Source: Comamonas testosteroni
GTDB taxonomy: Bacteria > Pseudomonadota > Gammaproteobacteria > Burkholderiales > Burkholderiaceae_C
NCBI GenBank assembly: GCA_008727115.1
Contig: CP044131.1
Location: 1,054,001 to 1,118,000 of the forward strand
DNA: 64,000 nt
Direction of reading: 5' to 3'
Shown here: piece by piece, positions 27,264 to 36,516 of the stretch
Layout: every line of letters starts with the position of its first letter
Numbering within the stretch: the stretch's first letter is position 1
Made by a program: the position numbers and the translations under genes
Notes under the pieces: model-generated
Told to the model about the DNA's origin: nothing
What the model saw: only the letters and a program-made list of their open reading frames with translations
Database searches by the model: none

Positions 27264-27812
27264 TTATGTCGAGCACGCTCCATCGCCGGAGTTGAGACGC
27301 TTGATGCGACCACTGCTGATGCATAAAGAAGCGGCGCTTGATTGCGTACTACTGCCACCTTCGGGCATGAGGCGAAAGACGAAATTGGCCGCACTGCTGC
27401 CGGCGGAGAACTGGCCCCAGCGGTCCACCTTGATCGGGTCGCTGAGCTTGGCATTGCTGCTGGCATCGATAAAGCTGACAGTGAGCTTGGAGGGCAGGGT
27501 GGTGGTTTGCAGTGGCTCGCTACTGCTGTCCTCAAAGACGCTCCAGCCGGTGCTCCAGGCACTGGGGTCGCTCTGGCAGTTGTTGCACGATATGGTGATG
27601 CCACCGCCACGCTTGATGGCTTCGGAGCGTGCGAAATAAAGTGTGGATTGCAGCTCCTCCGTGGCCTGGCGTGTTTTCCAGCGTTCGATTAAAGGGGTGA
27701 AGCTGGGTGCGGCGATGGCTGCCAGCACGGCCAGAATGGCCACGGTGACCATTAGCTCAATGGTGGTGAAGCCTCGGGCGAAGTGGCGCTGAAGAGGGGG
27801 CGGTAAGGACAT
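27264..27812 (-). CDS. fimT: GspH/FimT-family pseudopilin, copy 1 in the operon
   Basis: First gene of the minor-pilin operon, 182 residues. The prepilin site is ARGFTTIELMVTVAILAVLA, followed by SFTPLIERWK and ARSEAIKRGGG, then a beta-rich domain with VDRWGQF. FimT-type pseudopilins bind DNA or help start pilus assembly. It lies 83 bp upstream of its paralog. A palindrome and an AT-rich -10-like element stand directly upstream of its ATG. Confidence 0.87.
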   Translation of the reverse strand: MSLPPPLQRHFARGFTTIELMVTVAILAVLAAIAAPSFTPLIERWKTRQATEELQSTLYFARSEAIKRGGGITISCNNCQSDPSAWSTGWSVFEDSSSEPLQTTTLPSKLTVSFIDASSNAKLSDPIKVDRWGQFSAGSSAANFVFRLMPEGGSSTQSSAASLCISSGRIKRLNSGDGACST

Positions 27813-27813
27813 G

Positions 27814-27844
27814 CTCAGATATTACATTTTGTTGTAGATCTGAG
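27814..27844. promoter_or_regulatory. Palindrome around a possible -10 box, pilus operon promoter
   Basis: CTCAGAT at 27814-27820 and ATCTGAG at 27838-27844 form a 7-bp inverted repeat. On the minus strand they enclose AATGTAATAT, a plausible -10 element, a few bases before the first fimT ATG. No convincing -35 was found. This may be an operator or chance. Confidence 0.35.
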
Positions 27845-27890
27845 ATTAAAGAGCGACGAGTGGTCGAGAACGAGGGGTGGGTGGTCGACC

Positions 27891-28166
27891 TTAGCGCTTG
27901 TTGGGAGGTGGGCGGTATGTGTAGCCAGCGCAGGCACCGGCGTTTGGGCGGCCTTGGCATTCGCGGTACAGCCTTCGATCGCGCTGTGCCGGAGTCTCTT
28001 CCGAGCTACTGCGGATATTTTTGATTTTGACCTGAGTGCTCTGCTGCTTTTTGGCGGGCTTCTGAGCGCGCTCTCCAGCGCTTGCTGGTAGATGGGCGAG
28101 AGCGACAGCTGTCAGGGCGATGCCGCACAGGCGGGCAACTGAAAGGCGCGGAGGCAGTCTGGTCAT
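27891..28166 (-). CDS. Small secreted protein, 91 residues
   Basis: Not recognised. It has an N-terminal signal peptide (LCGIALTAVALAHLPASAGE), then a Lys/Arg-rich region, then a compact end with two Cys (CQGRPNAGACAG) that could form a disulfide, and a Pro/Arg tail. Probably periplasmic. It lies upstream of the pilus operon on the same strand, with 78 bp between, and diverges from rpsO. Confidence 0.6.
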   Translation of the reverse strand: MTRLPPRLSVARLCGIALTAVALAHLPASAGERAQKPAKKQQSTQVKIKNIRSSSEETPAQRDRRLYRECQGRPNAGACAGYTYRPPPNKR

Positions 28167-28284
28167 GGGTATCCTCGGCAGACGATGAGGCTTTCATTGT
28201 CTGGGTGAGGCTTGAGGGCGGCAAGCGGGTTTGCCTGTCTTCGGGAGGAGCGGATTTTCAAGGTATGGAGGGGGAATTGGCTCT

Positions 28285-28293
28285 TGATATAAT
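28285..28293 (+). promoter_or_regulatory. Extended -10 promoter upstream of rpsO
   Basis: TGATATAAT is a perfect -10 hexamer with the TGn extension, about 104 bases before the rpsO start. There is no good -35 at 17-bp spacing, as is common for extended -10 promoters. Confidence 0.6.
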
Positions 28294-28396
28294 CGACAGG
28301 TTTTGCATGGTGCAAGACGCACGCTGAGGCCTTTCCAGTCTTGGCGCAAGTAACCAAGGTGCTCCTCGCTGAGTGCCAAATCCTAAGGAAAACAAA

Positions 28397-28663
28397 ATGA
28401 TCGCTGCCGATAAGAAGGCTGAAGTTGTCAAGGCCAATGCTCGTTCCGAAAACGACACTGGTAGCCCCGAAGTGCAAGTGGCTCTGCTGACAGCTCGCAT
28501 CAACGAACTGACTCCCCACTTCAAGGCTAACGCCAAGGACCACCACGGTCGTCGCGGTCTGCTGCGTATGGTGAGCCGTCGTCGTAAGCTGCTGGACTAC
28601 CTGAAGTCCAAGGACGCTGAGCGTTACACCGCACTGATCGCCAAGCTGGGCCTGCGTAAGTAA
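28397..28663 (+). CDS. rpsO: 30S ribosomal protein S15
   Basis: Primary 16S rRNA-binding protein of the small subunit platform. The 88-residue product has the S15 landmarks [31 protein letters not shown] and [19 protein letters not shown] precedes ATG 28397; an in-frame earlier Met at 28373 is rejected on family length. It is followed by a terminator and then pnp, the rpsO-pnp order shared by most proteobacteria. Confidence 0.98.
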   Translation: MIAADKKAEVVKANARSENDTGSPEVQVALLTARINELTPHFKANAKDHHGRRGLLRMVSRRRKLLDYLKSKDAERYTALIAKLGLRK

Positions 28664-28681
28664 GCACGGTGAAAGATCGAA

Positions 28682-28718
28682 ACGCCTGAGTTAGATTGCC
28701 TAGCTCAGGCGTTTTTTA
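28682..28718 (+). terminator. Rho-independent terminator after rpsO
   Basis: ACGCCTGAG and CTCAGGCGT form a 9-bp stem followed by six T. Read-through would feed pnp. Confidence 0.85.
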
Positions 28719-28722
28719 ATTC

Positions 28723-28848
28723 GGAGTTTGCAAAACAGAGCGAAGCTGTGTCATTCCAATGCTGCATTATTCATAGCGCCTAGCGCAGCACTGGAATGGC
28801 ATCGTGTTCTGTTTGCACTCCAAATCAAGACTGGATGTGCGCATCCAG
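28723..28848 (+). promoter_or_regulatory. pnp leader: long hairpin plus short hairpin
   Basis: The outer arm 28723-28739 (GGAGTTTGCAAAACAGA) pairs with 28808-28821 with small bulges. The inner arm 28752-28765 (CATTCCAATGCTGC) pairs with 28785-28798 (GCAGCACTGGAATG) with one wobble, leaving an internal loop between the arms. A second hairpin, CTGGATG/CATCCAG, spans 28831-28848, about ten bases before the ribosome binding site. In enterobacteria an rpsO-pnp leader of this shape is cut by RNase III and lets PNPase repress its own mRNA; the same role is inferred here. Confidence 0.7.
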
Positions 28849-28868
28849 CTATCTATAAAGGAGTCTCT

Positions 28869-31115
28869 ATGACCATGTTCAACAAAGTTACCAAGACTTT
28901 CCAATGGGGTCAGCACACTGTGACCATGGAAACTGGCGAAATCGCTCGCCAGGCTTCCGGTGCCGTGCTGGTCAACATCGATGACACCGTGGTGCTGGCC
29001 ACCGTGGTGGGTTCCAAGATTGCCAAGGCTGGCCAGGATTTCTTCCCGCTGACCGTTGACTACATCGAGAAGACCTACGCCGCAGGCAAGATCCCCGGCA
29101 GCTTCTTCAAGCGTGAAGCCAAGCCTTCCGAGCTGGAAACTCTGACATCGCGTCTGATCGACCGCCCCATCCGTCCCCTGTTCCCCGAAGGCTTCTATAA
29201 CGATGTGCACGTGGTCATCCACACCATCTCGTTGAACCCTGAAGTGGACGCCGACATTGCCGCCATGATTGCTGTCTCCGCTGCTCTGGCAGTGTCGGGC
29301 CTGCCTTTCAACGGCCCCATCGGTGCAGCCCGCGTGGGTTACATCAACGGCGAATACGTGCTGAACCCCGGTCAGACACAGCGCAAGGATTCGCAGATGG
29401 ATCTGGTCGTTGCTGGCACCGAATCCGCCGTGCTGATGGTGGAATCCGAAGCCCTGCAGCTGCCTGAAGAAGTGATGCTGGGCGCTGTGGTTTTCGGTCA
29501 CGAGCAAGGCAAGGTGGCTATCGACGCCATCCACGACCTGGTGCGCGAAGGCGGCAAGCCCGCATGGGACTGGACTGCTCCTGCCAAGGACGAAGCCCTG
29601 ATCGCCAAGGTGACCGAGCTGGGTGAAGCCAAGCTGCGCGCTGCTTACCAAGAGCGCAACAAGCAGGTGCGTACCCTGGCTTGCCGTATGGCTTACGCCG
29701 ATGTGAAGGCTGCTCTGACTGAGCAAGGCGTGGCATTTGACGGCGTCAAGGTCGAGGGCATGCTGTTCGACATCGAAGCCCGTATCGTGCGTTCGCAGAT
29801 TCTGGCTGGCGAGCCCCGTATCGACGGCCGCGACACACGTACCGTGCGTCCCATCGAGATCCGCAACTCGGTGCTGCCCCGCACTCACGGCTCCGCGCTG
29901 TTCACGCGTGGTGAAACCCAGGCCCTGGTGATCTCCACACTGGGTACCGAGCGCGATGCTCAGAAGATCGACGCGCTGGCTGGCGAGTTTGAAGACCGCT
30001 TCCTGTTCCACTACAACATGCCTCCCTTTGCGACTGGCGAAGTGGGCCGCATGGGCTCGACCAAGCGCCGCGAAATCGGCCACGGACGTCTGGCCAAGCG
30101 CGCTTTGGCTGCTTGCCTGCCTACCAAGGAAGAGTTCCCCTACACCATCCGTGTGGTGTCGGAAATCACCGAGTCCAACGGTTCCTCGTCCATGGCTTCG
30201 GTCTGCGGCGGCTGCCTGTCGATGATGGACGCCGGCGTGCCCATGAAGGCGCACGTGGCCGGTATCGCCATGGGCCTGATCAAGGAAGACAACAAGTTCG
30301 CCGTGCTGACCGACATCCTGGGTGACGAAGATCACCTGGGTGATATGGACTTCAAGGTGGCTGGTACCACCAACGGTATTACTGCTCTGCAGATGGATAT
30401 CAAGATCCAGGGTATTACCAAGGAAATCATGCAAGTGGCTCTGGCTCAGGCCAAGGAAGCTCGTATGCACATCCTGGGCAAGATGCAGGAAGCCATGGGC
30501 GAAGCCAAGACCGAAGTTTCCGACTTCGCTCCCAAGCTGTTCACCATGAAGATCAATCCCGAGAAGATCCGTGACGTGATCGGCAAGGGCGGCGCGACCA
30601 TCCGTGCGCTGACCGAAGAAACCGGCACTCAGATCAACATCGAGGAAGACGGCACCATCACCATTGCTGCGACTGACGGCGCCAAGGCCGAAGCCGCCAA
30701 GGTTCGCATCGAGCAGATCACGGCCGAAGTCGAAATCGGCAAGATCTACGAAGGCCCGATCGTCAAGATTCTGGAATTCGGTGCTCTGGTCAACCTGCTG
30801 CCCGGCAAGGACGGCCTGCTGCACATCAGCCAGATCGCTCACGAGCGCGTGGAAAAGGTCACCGACTACCTGCAAGAAGGCCAAGTGGTCAAGGTCAAGG
30901 TTCTGGAAACCGACGACAAGGGCCGCGTCAAGCTGTCCATGAAGGCGCTGATCGAGCGTCCCGCCGGCATGCCCGAGCGTGAGCCTCGCGAGCCCCGTGG
31001 TGACCGCGAGTACCGCGAACGTGCTCCTCGCCAGAACCGCGAGCCACGTGAAAACCGTGAGCCCCGCGAGAACCGTGCCGCTGCTGAAGACCAGCAACAA
31101 CAGCAACAGCAGTAA
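28869..31115 (+). CDS. pnp: Polyribonucleotide nucleotidyltransferase (PNPase)
   Basis: Phosphorolytic 3'-5' exoribonuclease, part of the RNA degradosome. The 748 residues hold two RNase PH domains with an alpha-helical linker, a KH domain (about 555-610, with [15 protein letters not shown]) and an S1 domain (about 623-690, with [18 protein letters not shown]). From about residue 697 the tail is disordered: EPRE/NRE-type repeats and a final run of Gln. AAAGGAG stands just before ATG 28869. Earlier in-frame starts lie inside the leader hairpin and are rejected. Confidence 0.98.
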   Translation: MTMFNKVTKTFQWGQHTVTMETGEIARQASGAVLVNIDDTVVLATVVGSKIAKAGQDFFPLTVDYIEKTYAAGKIPGSFFKREAKPSELETLTSRLIDRPIRPLFPEGFYNDVHVVIHTISLNPEVDADIAAMIAVSAALAVSGLPFNGPIGAARVGYINGEYVLNPGQTQRKDSQMDLVVAGTESAVLMVESEALQLPEEVMLGAVVFGHEQGKVAIDAIHDLVREGGKPAWDWTAPAKDEALIAKVTELGEAKLRAAYQERNKQVRTLACRMAYADVKAALTEQGVAFDGVKVEGMLFDIEARIVRSQILAGEPRIDGRDTRTVRPIEIRNSVLPRTHGSALFTRGETQALVISTLGTERDAQKIDALAGEFEDRFLFHYNMPPFATGEVGRMGSTKRREIGHGRLAKRALAACLPTKEEFPYTIRVVSEITESNGSSSMASVCGGCLSMMDAGVPMKAHVAGIAMGLIKEDNKFAVLTDILGDEDHLGDMDFKVAGTTNGITALQMDIKIQGITKEIMQVALAQAKEARMHILGKMQEAMGEAKTEVSDFAPKLFTMKINPEKIRDVIGKGGATIRALTEETGTQINIEEDGTITIAATDGAKAEAAKVRIEQITAEVEIGKIYEGPIVKILEFGALVNLLPGKDGLLHISQIAHERVEKVTDYLQEGQVVKVKVLETDDKGRVKLSMKALIERPAGMPEREPREPRGDREYRERAPRQNREPRENREPRENRAAAEDQQQQQQQ

Positions 31116-31121
31116 TGACTG

Positions 31122-31156
31122 AGCGCAAACCTGCCCGGTGCAGGTTTGCGCTTTGT
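31122..31156 (+). terminator. Terminator-like hairpin after pnp
   Basis: AGCGCAAACCTGC and GCAGGTTTGCGCT form a 13-bp perfect stem with a 5-base loop. Only a short T tract (TTTGT) follows, so it may work as a weak terminator or as mRNA 3'-end protection. Confidence 0.7.
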
Positions 31157-31183
31157 ATATTGCAGAAGTTCTGCGTTAATCCT

Positions 31184-31232
31184 GTTTTGATAGCTGCTGA
31201 CGCTTGTCCTGTAAGCGCTAGAGGCTGATTTC
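31184..31232 (+). repeat. GATAGC hairpin repeat, copy f
   Basis: TTTTGATAGCTGCTG, CGCTT, a six-base loop, AAGCG, then CTAGAGGCTGATTTC. It lies between the pnp terminator and the oxidoreductase gene. Confidence 0.75.
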
Positions 31233-31254
31233 ATTGATAAAGCAAAGCCTGGAT

Positions 31255-32262
31255 ATGGAACACAACACAATGCGAGCGGTGGAAATCACCGGCTATGGTG
31301 CGCCAGACGTGCTGCGCATGGGTGAGCGTCCCATGCCAGTGGCAGGTGAGGGCGAGGTGCTGATTCGCGTCGCCGCGAGCGGCATCAACCGTCCTGATGT
31401 GGCGCAGCGCAAAGGTCAATATGCGCCGCCAGCCGGAGCTTCGGATCTGCCGGGGCTGGAGGTGGCCGGTGTCATTGTTGCTGGTGATGAGGCAGCGATG
31501 GCACAAGCCGGCTTTAAGCTCGGTGACCGCGTCTGTGCGCTGGTGACGGGTGGAGGCTATGCGCAGTACTGCGTGGCCCCTGTGCCTCAGTGCTTGCCCA
31601 TTCCTGCTGGCTTTAGTGATGTGCAGGCGGCAGCCTTGCCCGAGACCTTTTTTACGGTCTGGAGCAATGTGTTTGACCGGGGGGCTTTGCAGCCTGGTGA
31701 AACCTTGCTGGTGCAGGGGGGCAGCAGTGGTATCGGCGTCACGGCCATTCAATTGGCCAAGGCCTGGGGCGCGCAAGTCATCGTCACCGCTGGCAGCGAT
31801 GCCAAGTGCGATGATTGCCTCAAGTTTGGTGCCGATCACGCGATCAATTACAAGACGCAGGATTTCGCGGCTGAAGTGCAGCGCATCACCAATGGCGAAG
31901 GCGTCAATGTCATTCTGGACATGGTCGCCGGCAGCTATGTGGCGCGCGAAGTGCAGTCCCTGGCGGCCGATGGTCGCCTGGTCCTCATTGCCATGCAAGG
32001 CGGTGTCAAGGCAGAGTTTGATGCGGCTCTTGTGCTGCACAAGCGTCTGACCATTACAGGTTCTACCTTGCGTCCGCGCTCTGTGGCCTTCAAGGCTGCG
32101 ATTGCGCAGGCGCTCAAGCGCAATGTCTGGCCCATGCTGGAATCCGGCAAGGTGCGCCCGGCCATTTATCGTGAATTCGATGCTGCTGACGCCGCGCAGG
32201 CTCATGCGTTGATGGAGTCCAGCCAGCACACCGGAAAAATCGTTTTGACTTGGGAAACATGA
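31255..32262 (+). CDS. NAD(P)H quinone oxidoreductase, zinc-free MDR family (PIG3-like)
   Basis: NADPH-dependent reductase of quinones or enones. The 335-residue protein has the GroES-like N-domain with [14 protein letters not shown], the nucleotide site [17 protein letters not shown], and no zinc-binding Cys set. SGINRPD and GSTLRPRS are typical of the PIG3/TIGR02824 subgroup. ATG 31255 is used, though ATG 31270 ([10 protein letters not shown]) is also possible. Its stop overlaps the tpiA start by four bases. Confidence 0.9.
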   Translation: MEHNTMRAVEITGYGAPDVLRMGERPMPVAGEGEVLIRVAASGINRPDVAQRKGQYAPPAGASDLPGLEVAGVIVAGDEAAMAQAGFKLGDRVCALVTGGGYAQYCVAPVPQCLPIPAGFSDVQAAALPETFFTVWSNVFDRGALQPGETLLVQGGSSGIGVTAIQLAKAWGAQVIVTAGSDAKCDDCLKFGADHAINYKTQDFAAEVQRITNGEGVNVILDMVAGSYVAREVQSLAADGRLVLIAMQGGVKAEFDAALVLHKRLTITGSTLRPRSVAFKAAIAQALKRNVWPMLESGKVRPAIYREFDAADAAQAHALMESSQHTGKIVLTWET

Positions 32263-33005
32263 AGCAAAAACTCATTGTCGGCAACTGGAAGATGAACGGC
32301 AGCCTGGCTGCCAATGCGGCTTTGCTGCAAGCCATCAAGCAGGGTCTGCCTGCGGACAACAAGGCGGGCGTGGCGGTGGCTGCACCTGCGGTGTATCTGG
32401 CTCAAGTGCAGGCTGAGCTTGCGGGCTCTGCTATCGATGTGGGAGCGCAAGACGTTTCTCAACACGAGCAGGGCGCCTTCACCGGTGAAGTCTCGGCCAC
32501 CATGCTCAAGGAGTTTGGCGTGCGCTATGCGCTGGTCGGTCACTCCGAGCGTCGCCAATACCATGGCGAAACTGATGCGGCTGTGGCTGCCAAGGCCCAG
32601 GCTGCGTTGTCCAAGGGCATCACGCCTATCGTCTGTGTAGGTGAAACGCTGGCAGAGCGCGAAGCCGGTCAGACCGAGGTGGTGGTCAAGCGTCAGTTGG
32701 CTGCGGTGATTCAGCAAGTGGGTCAGTGCGTGAGCGAGCTGGTTGTGGCCTATGAGCCCGTCTGGGCCATTGGTACCGGCAAGACCGCAACGCCCGAGCA
32801 GGCTCAGCAAGTCCATGCCGTGCTGCGTGCACAGCTGGCTGCGGCCACGGAAAAAGCCAATCGCGTGCCTTTGCTCTACGGCGGCAGCATGAATGCAGCC
32901 AATGCGGCGCAACTGCTGGCTCAGGCCGACATTGATGGCGGCCTGATTGGTGGCGCGGCTTTGAAGGCCCCGGATTTCCTCACCATTATTGCGGCAGCGC
33001 AATAA
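32259..33005 (+). CDS. tpiA: Triosephosphate isomerase
   Basis: Interconverts dihydroxyacetone phosphate and glyceraldehyde 3-phosphate in glycolysis. Catalytic residues are visible: Lys11 in GNWKMN, the His of VGHSERR and the Glu of [11 protein letters not shown]. The phosphate-gripping loop and the end [10 protein letters not shown] also fit. Length is 248 residues. ATG 32259 overlaps the preceding stop (ATGA), suggesting coupling. secG follows 58 bp later. Confidence 0.97.
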   Translation: MKQKLIVGNWKMNGSLAANAALLQAIKQGLPADNKAGVAVAAPAVYLAQVQAELAGSAIDVGAQDVSQHEQGAFTGEVSATMLKEFGVRYALVGHSERRQYHGETDAAVAAKAQAALSKGITPIVCVGETLAEREAGQTEVVVKRQLAAVIQQVGQCVSELVVAYEPVWAIGTGKTATPEQAQQVHAVLRAQLAAATEKANRVPLLYGGSMNAANAAQLLAQADIDGGLIGGAALKAPDFLTIIAAAQ

Positions 33006-33063
33006 TTCGTTTGCGCTGCGCTTGTTGCGTGGCGCACCCTGATTACGATTACTAGGTTTTGAT

Positions 33064-33471
33064 ATGAACGTCTTATCCAGCGTCATTCTTGCGGTTCAGA
33101 TGCTGACCGCTCTGGGCATGATCGGCCTGATTCTCATGCAGCACGGCAAGGGTGCTGATATGGGGGCCTCTTTCGGTAGCGGCTCGTCTGGCAGTCTTTT
33201 TGGTGCATCGGGTAGTGCCAACTTCCTGTCGCGCTCCACGGCGGCACTGGCCACGGTTTTCTTTGTGTCGACCCTGGCTCTGGCGTATCTGAGCAATGCA
33301 CGTCCTGTCAGCTCGGGTAGTGTTCTGGAGGGAACTCCTGTTACCGCTCCTGCTCCTGCGCAGTCTGTGCCTGCTACCGATGTTCCGCCTGCTGCTGCAG
33401 GCGATACATCCGTGCCTCCTGCCGCACCTGCAGCCGGCGCCGAAGGCGCTGCGCAGATCCCGACAAAATAA
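33064..33471 (+). CDS. secG: Protein-export membrane protein SecG
   Basis: Auxiliary subunit of the SecYEG translocon in the inner membrane. It has two transmembrane helices flanking the conserved loop LMQHGKGADMGASFGSGSSG. The C-terminus is a long Ala/Pro-rich tail, common in betaproteobacterial SecG. Length is 135 residues. The order tpiA-secG-tRNA-Leu is shared with many proteobacteria. Confidence 0.95.
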   Translation: MNVLSSVILAVQMLTALGMIGLILMQHGKGADMGASFGSGSSGSLFGASGSANFLSRSTAALATVFFVSTLALAYLSNARPVSSGSVLEGTPVTAPAPAQSVPATDVPPAAAGDTSVPPAAPAAGAEGAAQIPTK

Positions 33472-33489
33472 TTTAGAGAAAATCTTGAA

Positions 33490-33512
33490 GAACCCCGGAG
33501 AGTGGGGTTTTT
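33490..33512 (+). terminator. Short terminator after secG
   Basis: AACCCC and GGGGTT form a 6-bp stem with a 7-base loop, followed by TTT. Confidence 0.6.
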
Positions 33513-33591
33513 CAGGCTAGAATCTAGGGATTGCCTGGGGATCAGAATCTTTGCAATGAGGGTTCCAGAGATTGCCAGGCTTTGAGACGAA

Positions 33592-33676
33592 GCCGTCGTG
33601 GTGGAATTGGTAGACACGCTATCTTGAGGGGGTAGTGGCGAAAGCTGTGCGAGTTCGAGTCTCGCCGACGGCACCA
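33592..33676 (+). tRNA. tRNA-Leu, anticodon GAG
   Basis: An 85-base gene with acceptor arms GCCGTCG and CGACGGC, discriminator A and an encoded CCA end. The D-arm is GTGGAATTGGTAGAC and the T-loop is GTTCGAGTC. The anticodon stem CTATC/GGTAG encloses the loop TTGAGGG, whose centre is GAG. The long variable arm is that of a class II tRNA. It lies between secG and nuoA, and no terminator separates it from nuoA. Confidence 0.97.
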
Positions 33677-33750
33677 ACACATAACTAAAAACCTGCCCTG
33701 CTGATCAGGCAGTGATCGGTGAGGCATGTTTTCATAACAAGGCCCACTCG

Positions 33751-34110
33751 ATGAACATCGATCAGTACCTTCCCGTTCTTCTGTTCATTATTATTGGCAT
33801 GGCTGTGGGCGTTGTGCCCCTGGTTCTCGGCTACGTGCTGGGTCCCAATCGCCCCGATGCTGCCAAGAACTCCCCCTACGAATGCGGTTTCGAAGCGTTT
33901 GAAGACGCTCGAATGAAGTTTGACGTGCGCTACTACCTCGTAGCCATTCTCTTCATCCTGTTTGATCTGGAAATCGCATTTCTGCTGCCCTGGGCTGTCG
34001 CATTCAAGGATGTTGGCGGTGTGGGTTTTGTTGCTGTTCTCATCTTCCTGGCCATTCTGGTCGTGGGCTTTGCCTACGAGTGGAAAAAAGGCGCCCTGGA
34101 TTGGGAATAA
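33751..34110 (+). CDS. nuoA: NADH-quinone oxidoreductase subunit A
   Basis: Membrane subunit near the quinone site of respiratory complex I. The 119 residues form three transmembrane helices; [20 protein letters not shown] and [11 protein letters not shown] are the family signature stretches. ATG 33751 with AAGG upstream is preferred to an in-frame start at 33712. First gene of the 14-gene nuo operon. Confidence 0.97.
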   Translation: MNIDQYLPVLLFIIIGMAVGVVPLVLGYVLGPNRPDAAKNSPYECGFEAFEDARMKFDVRYYLVAILFILFDLEIAFLLPWAVAFKDVGGVGFVAVLIFLAILVVGFAYEWKKGALDWE

Positions 34111-34132
34111 GCAGCTTCTCTGAGGAAACACG

Positions 34133-34612
34133 ATGATCGAAGGCGTGATGAAGGAAGGCTTCGTCACCACCAGTTATGACACGGTGGTGAACTGGGCCAA
34201 GACAGGGTCGATCTGGCCCATGACGTTTGGCCTTGCCTGTTGTGCGGTGGAGATGATGCATGCAGCTGCTGCTCGTTATGACATTGGTCGCTTCGGCTCC
34301 GAAGTGTTCCGTGCCAGCCCCCGCCACTCTGACCTGATGATTGTTGCCGGTACGCTGTGCAACAAGATGGCGCCTGCCATGCGCAAGGTTTATGACCAGA
34401 TGTCGGAGCCCCGCTGGGTGATCTCCATGGGGTCTTGCGCCAATGGCGGTGGTTACTACCACTACAGCTATTCGGTGGTGCGCGGTTGCGACCGCATTGT
34501 CCCTGTCGACGTTTATGTGCCTGGTTGCCCACCGACAGCGGAAGCGCTGATCTACGGCATCATCCAGCTGCAGCAGAAGATCCGTCGTACTCACACCATC
34601 GCTCGCGTTTAA
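34133..34612 (+). CDS. nuoB: NADH-quinone oxidoreductase subunit B
   Basis: Carries the terminal iron-sulfur cluster N2 that passes electrons to quinone. Cluster ligands are visible as the tandem Cys in [12 protein letters not shown] and the later Cys in [10 protein letters not shown] and [14 protein letters not shown]. Length is 159 residues. It is 22 bp after nuoA and 9 bp before nuoC. Confidence 0.98.
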   Translation: MIEGVMKEGFVTTSYDTVVNWAKTGSIWPMTFGLACCAVEMMHAAAARYDIGRFGSEVFRASPRHSDLMIVAGTLCNKMAPAMRKVYDQMSEPRWVISMGSCANGGGYYHYSYSVVRGCDRIVPVDVYVPGCPPTAEALIYGIIQLQQKIRRTHTIARV

Positions 34613-34621
34613 AGGGTTGAG

Positions 34622-35233
34622 ATGACTGCTATTGCAATTCACCCCGAAAAGCTTCGGGATGTGGTTACGGCGGCCTTGGGAGACAAGGTGCGCTCCGTCA
34701 CTCTGGCCTATGGCGAAGTGACAGTGGAAGTGTCGGCTGACCAATATCTGGACGTGATGCAAATCCTGCGCAATGCGCCTGATTGCCAGTTCGAGATGCT
34801 GCTGGATCTGTGTGGCGTGGACTATTCCACCTATGCAGAAGTCGGCAAAGAAGGTCCCCGCTTTGCCGTGGTGTCCCACCTGATGTCTCTGACGTTGAAT
34901 CAGCGTGTGCGTGTGCGTGTGTACTGCGCCGACGATGACTTCCCCGTGGCGGCCTCGATCAATCCCATCTGGAACTCGGCCAACTGGTTCGAGCGCGAAG
35001 CGTTCGACCTGTTCGGTATCGTGTTCGAAGGTCACGAGGACCTGCGCAGAATCCTGACCGACTATGGCTTCATCGGCCATCCGTTTCGCAAGGATTTCCC
35101 CTTGTCTGGCCACGTGGAAATGCGCTACGACGCCGAACAGCAACGTGTGGTGTACCAGCCTGTCACGATTGAGCCGCGCGAAATCACGCCGCGCATCATT
35201 CGTGAAGAAAACTATGGCGGAGGCCTGCACTGA
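34622..35233 (+). CDS. nuoC: NADH-quinone oxidoreductase subunit C
   Basis: 30-kDa-type peripheral subunit, 203 residues, separate from NuoD (not fused as in E. coli). The family signature is in the stretch [18 protein letters not shown], followed by [31 protein letters not shown] stands before the ATG. Confidence 0.97.
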   Translation: MTAIAIHPEKLRDVVTAALGDKVRSVTLAYGEVTVEVSADQYLDVMQILRNAPDCQFEMLLDLCGVDYSTYAEVGKEGPRFAVVSHLMSLTLNQRVRVRVYCADDDFPVAASINPIWNSANWFEREAFDLFGIVFEGHEDLRRILTDYGFIGHPFRKDFPLSGHVEMRYDAEQQRVVYQPVTIEPREITPRIIREENYGGGLH

Positions 35234-35262
35234 AGGCGCGTGTCGCCTTTTGACGGAAGACC

Positions 35263-36516
35263 ATGGCTGAAATCAAGAATTACTCCCTGAACTTTGGTCC
35301 GCAGCACCCGGCAGCGCATGGTGTGCTGCGTCTGGTGCTGGAGCTCGACGGTGAAGTGGTGCAGCGCGCTGACCCACATATCGGCTTGCTGCACCGCGCG
35401 ACCGAAAAGCTGGCCGAAAGCAAGACCTACATCCAGTCGCTGCCCTATATGGACCGCCTGGATTACTGCTCGATGATGAGCAACGAGCACGCTTACTGCC
35501 TGGCCATTGAAAAGCTGATGGGCATTGAAGTGCCTATCCGTGCCCAGTACATCCGTGTGATGTTCTCGGAAATCACCCGCATCATGAATCACCTGATGTG
35601 GCTGGGTTCCTCGGGTAACGATGCTGGCAGCTCCACCATCCTGATCTACAGCTTCCGCGAACGCGAAGCGCTGATGGACATGTACGAAGCGGTGTCGGGT
35701 GCGCGCATGCACGCGGCCTACTTCCGTCCCGGTGGTGTGTACCGCGACCTGCCGGACAGCATGCCTCAGTACAAGGCCAGCAAGGTGCGCAATGTGCGCT
35801 CCATGGAGGCCATGAACGAAGACCGCAAGGGTTCGTTGCTGGACTTCATCGATGCATTCACGCAGCGCTTCCCCAAGTGCGCGGACGAGTACGAAACCCT
35901 GCTGACTGATAACCGCATCTGGAAGCAGCGTAACGTTGGCATCGGCGTGGTGTCAGCAGAGCGCGCTATCAATCTGGGATTGACCGGTCCCATGCTGCGT
36001 GCCTCGGGCCTGCCTTGGGATATGCGCAAGACCCAGCCTTACGAGGTCTATGACAAGGTGGACTTCGATGTGCCCGTTGGCGCAGCAGGTGACTGCTATG
36101 ACCGTTACCTGGTTCGCATGGCTGAAATGCGCGAGTCCAACAAGATCATCAAGCAATGTGTGGACTGGCTGCGTGTCAATCCAGGCCCGGTGATCACGGA
36201 CAATCACAAGGTTGCGCCCGCAAGCCGCGAAGCCATGAAGTCCAACATGGAAGAGCTGATTCACCATTTCAAGCTCTTTACCGAAGGTTTCAAGGTTCCC
36301 GAAGGCGAGGCTTATGCCGCTGTCGAACACCCTAAGGGGGAGTTCGGCATTTACTTGATCAGCGATGGTGCCAACAAGCCTTATCGCCTGAAAATTCGTC
36401 CACCAGGATTTGCGCATATGGCTGCTCTCGATGAAATGAGCCGTGGCCACATGCTGGCTGACGCCGTGATGGTGCTCAGTACCCTGGACATCGTGTTTGG
36501 AGACGTTGACCGATGA
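35263..36516 (+). CDS. nuoD: NADH-quinone oxidoreductase subunit D
   Basis: 49-kDa-type subunit that forms the quinone pocket with NuoB. Its 417 residues begin with the typical [33 protein letters not shown] supplies the conserved His/Arg near the quinone head group. It ends [13 protein letters not shown], the standard C-terminus. The stop overlaps the nuoE start by four bases. Confidence 0.98.
   Translation: MAEIKNYSLNFGPQHPAAHGVLRLVLELDGEVVQRADPHIGLLHRATEKLAESKTYIQSLPYMDRLDYCSMMSNEHAYCLAIEKLMGIEVPIRAQYIRVMFSEITRIMNHLMWLGSSGNDAGSSTILIYSFREREALMDMYEAVSGARMHAAYFRPGGVYRDLPDSMPQYKASKVRNVRSMEAMNEDRKGSLLDFIDAFTQRFPKCADEYETLLTDNRIWKQRNVGIGVVSAERAINLGLTGPMLRASGLPWDMRKTQPYEVYDKVDFDVPVGAAGDCYDRYLVRMAEMRESNKIIKQCVDWLRVNPGPVITDNHKVAPASREAMKSNMEELIHHFKLFTEGFKVPEGEAYAAVEHPKGEFGIYLISDGANKPYRLKIRPPGFAHMAALDEMSRGHMLADAVMVLSTLDIVFGDVDR

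Noticed and set aside
28767..31106. 779-residue open frame antisense to pnp
   Set aside because: It is a codon-bias shadow of pnp in GC-rich DNA: low-complexity His/Gln/Leu-rich translation, no ribosome binding site and no family resemblance. The same holds for long antisense frames opposite clpB (8658-10781), nuoG (38194-40569), nuoL (43208-45400) and nuoM/nuoN (45156-47390).
31018..31115. CAG/CAA-rich run and repeated EPREN codons taken as a microsatellite or CRISPR-like array
   Set aside because: It is the in-frame disordered tail of PNPase; units are not identical and there are no spacers.
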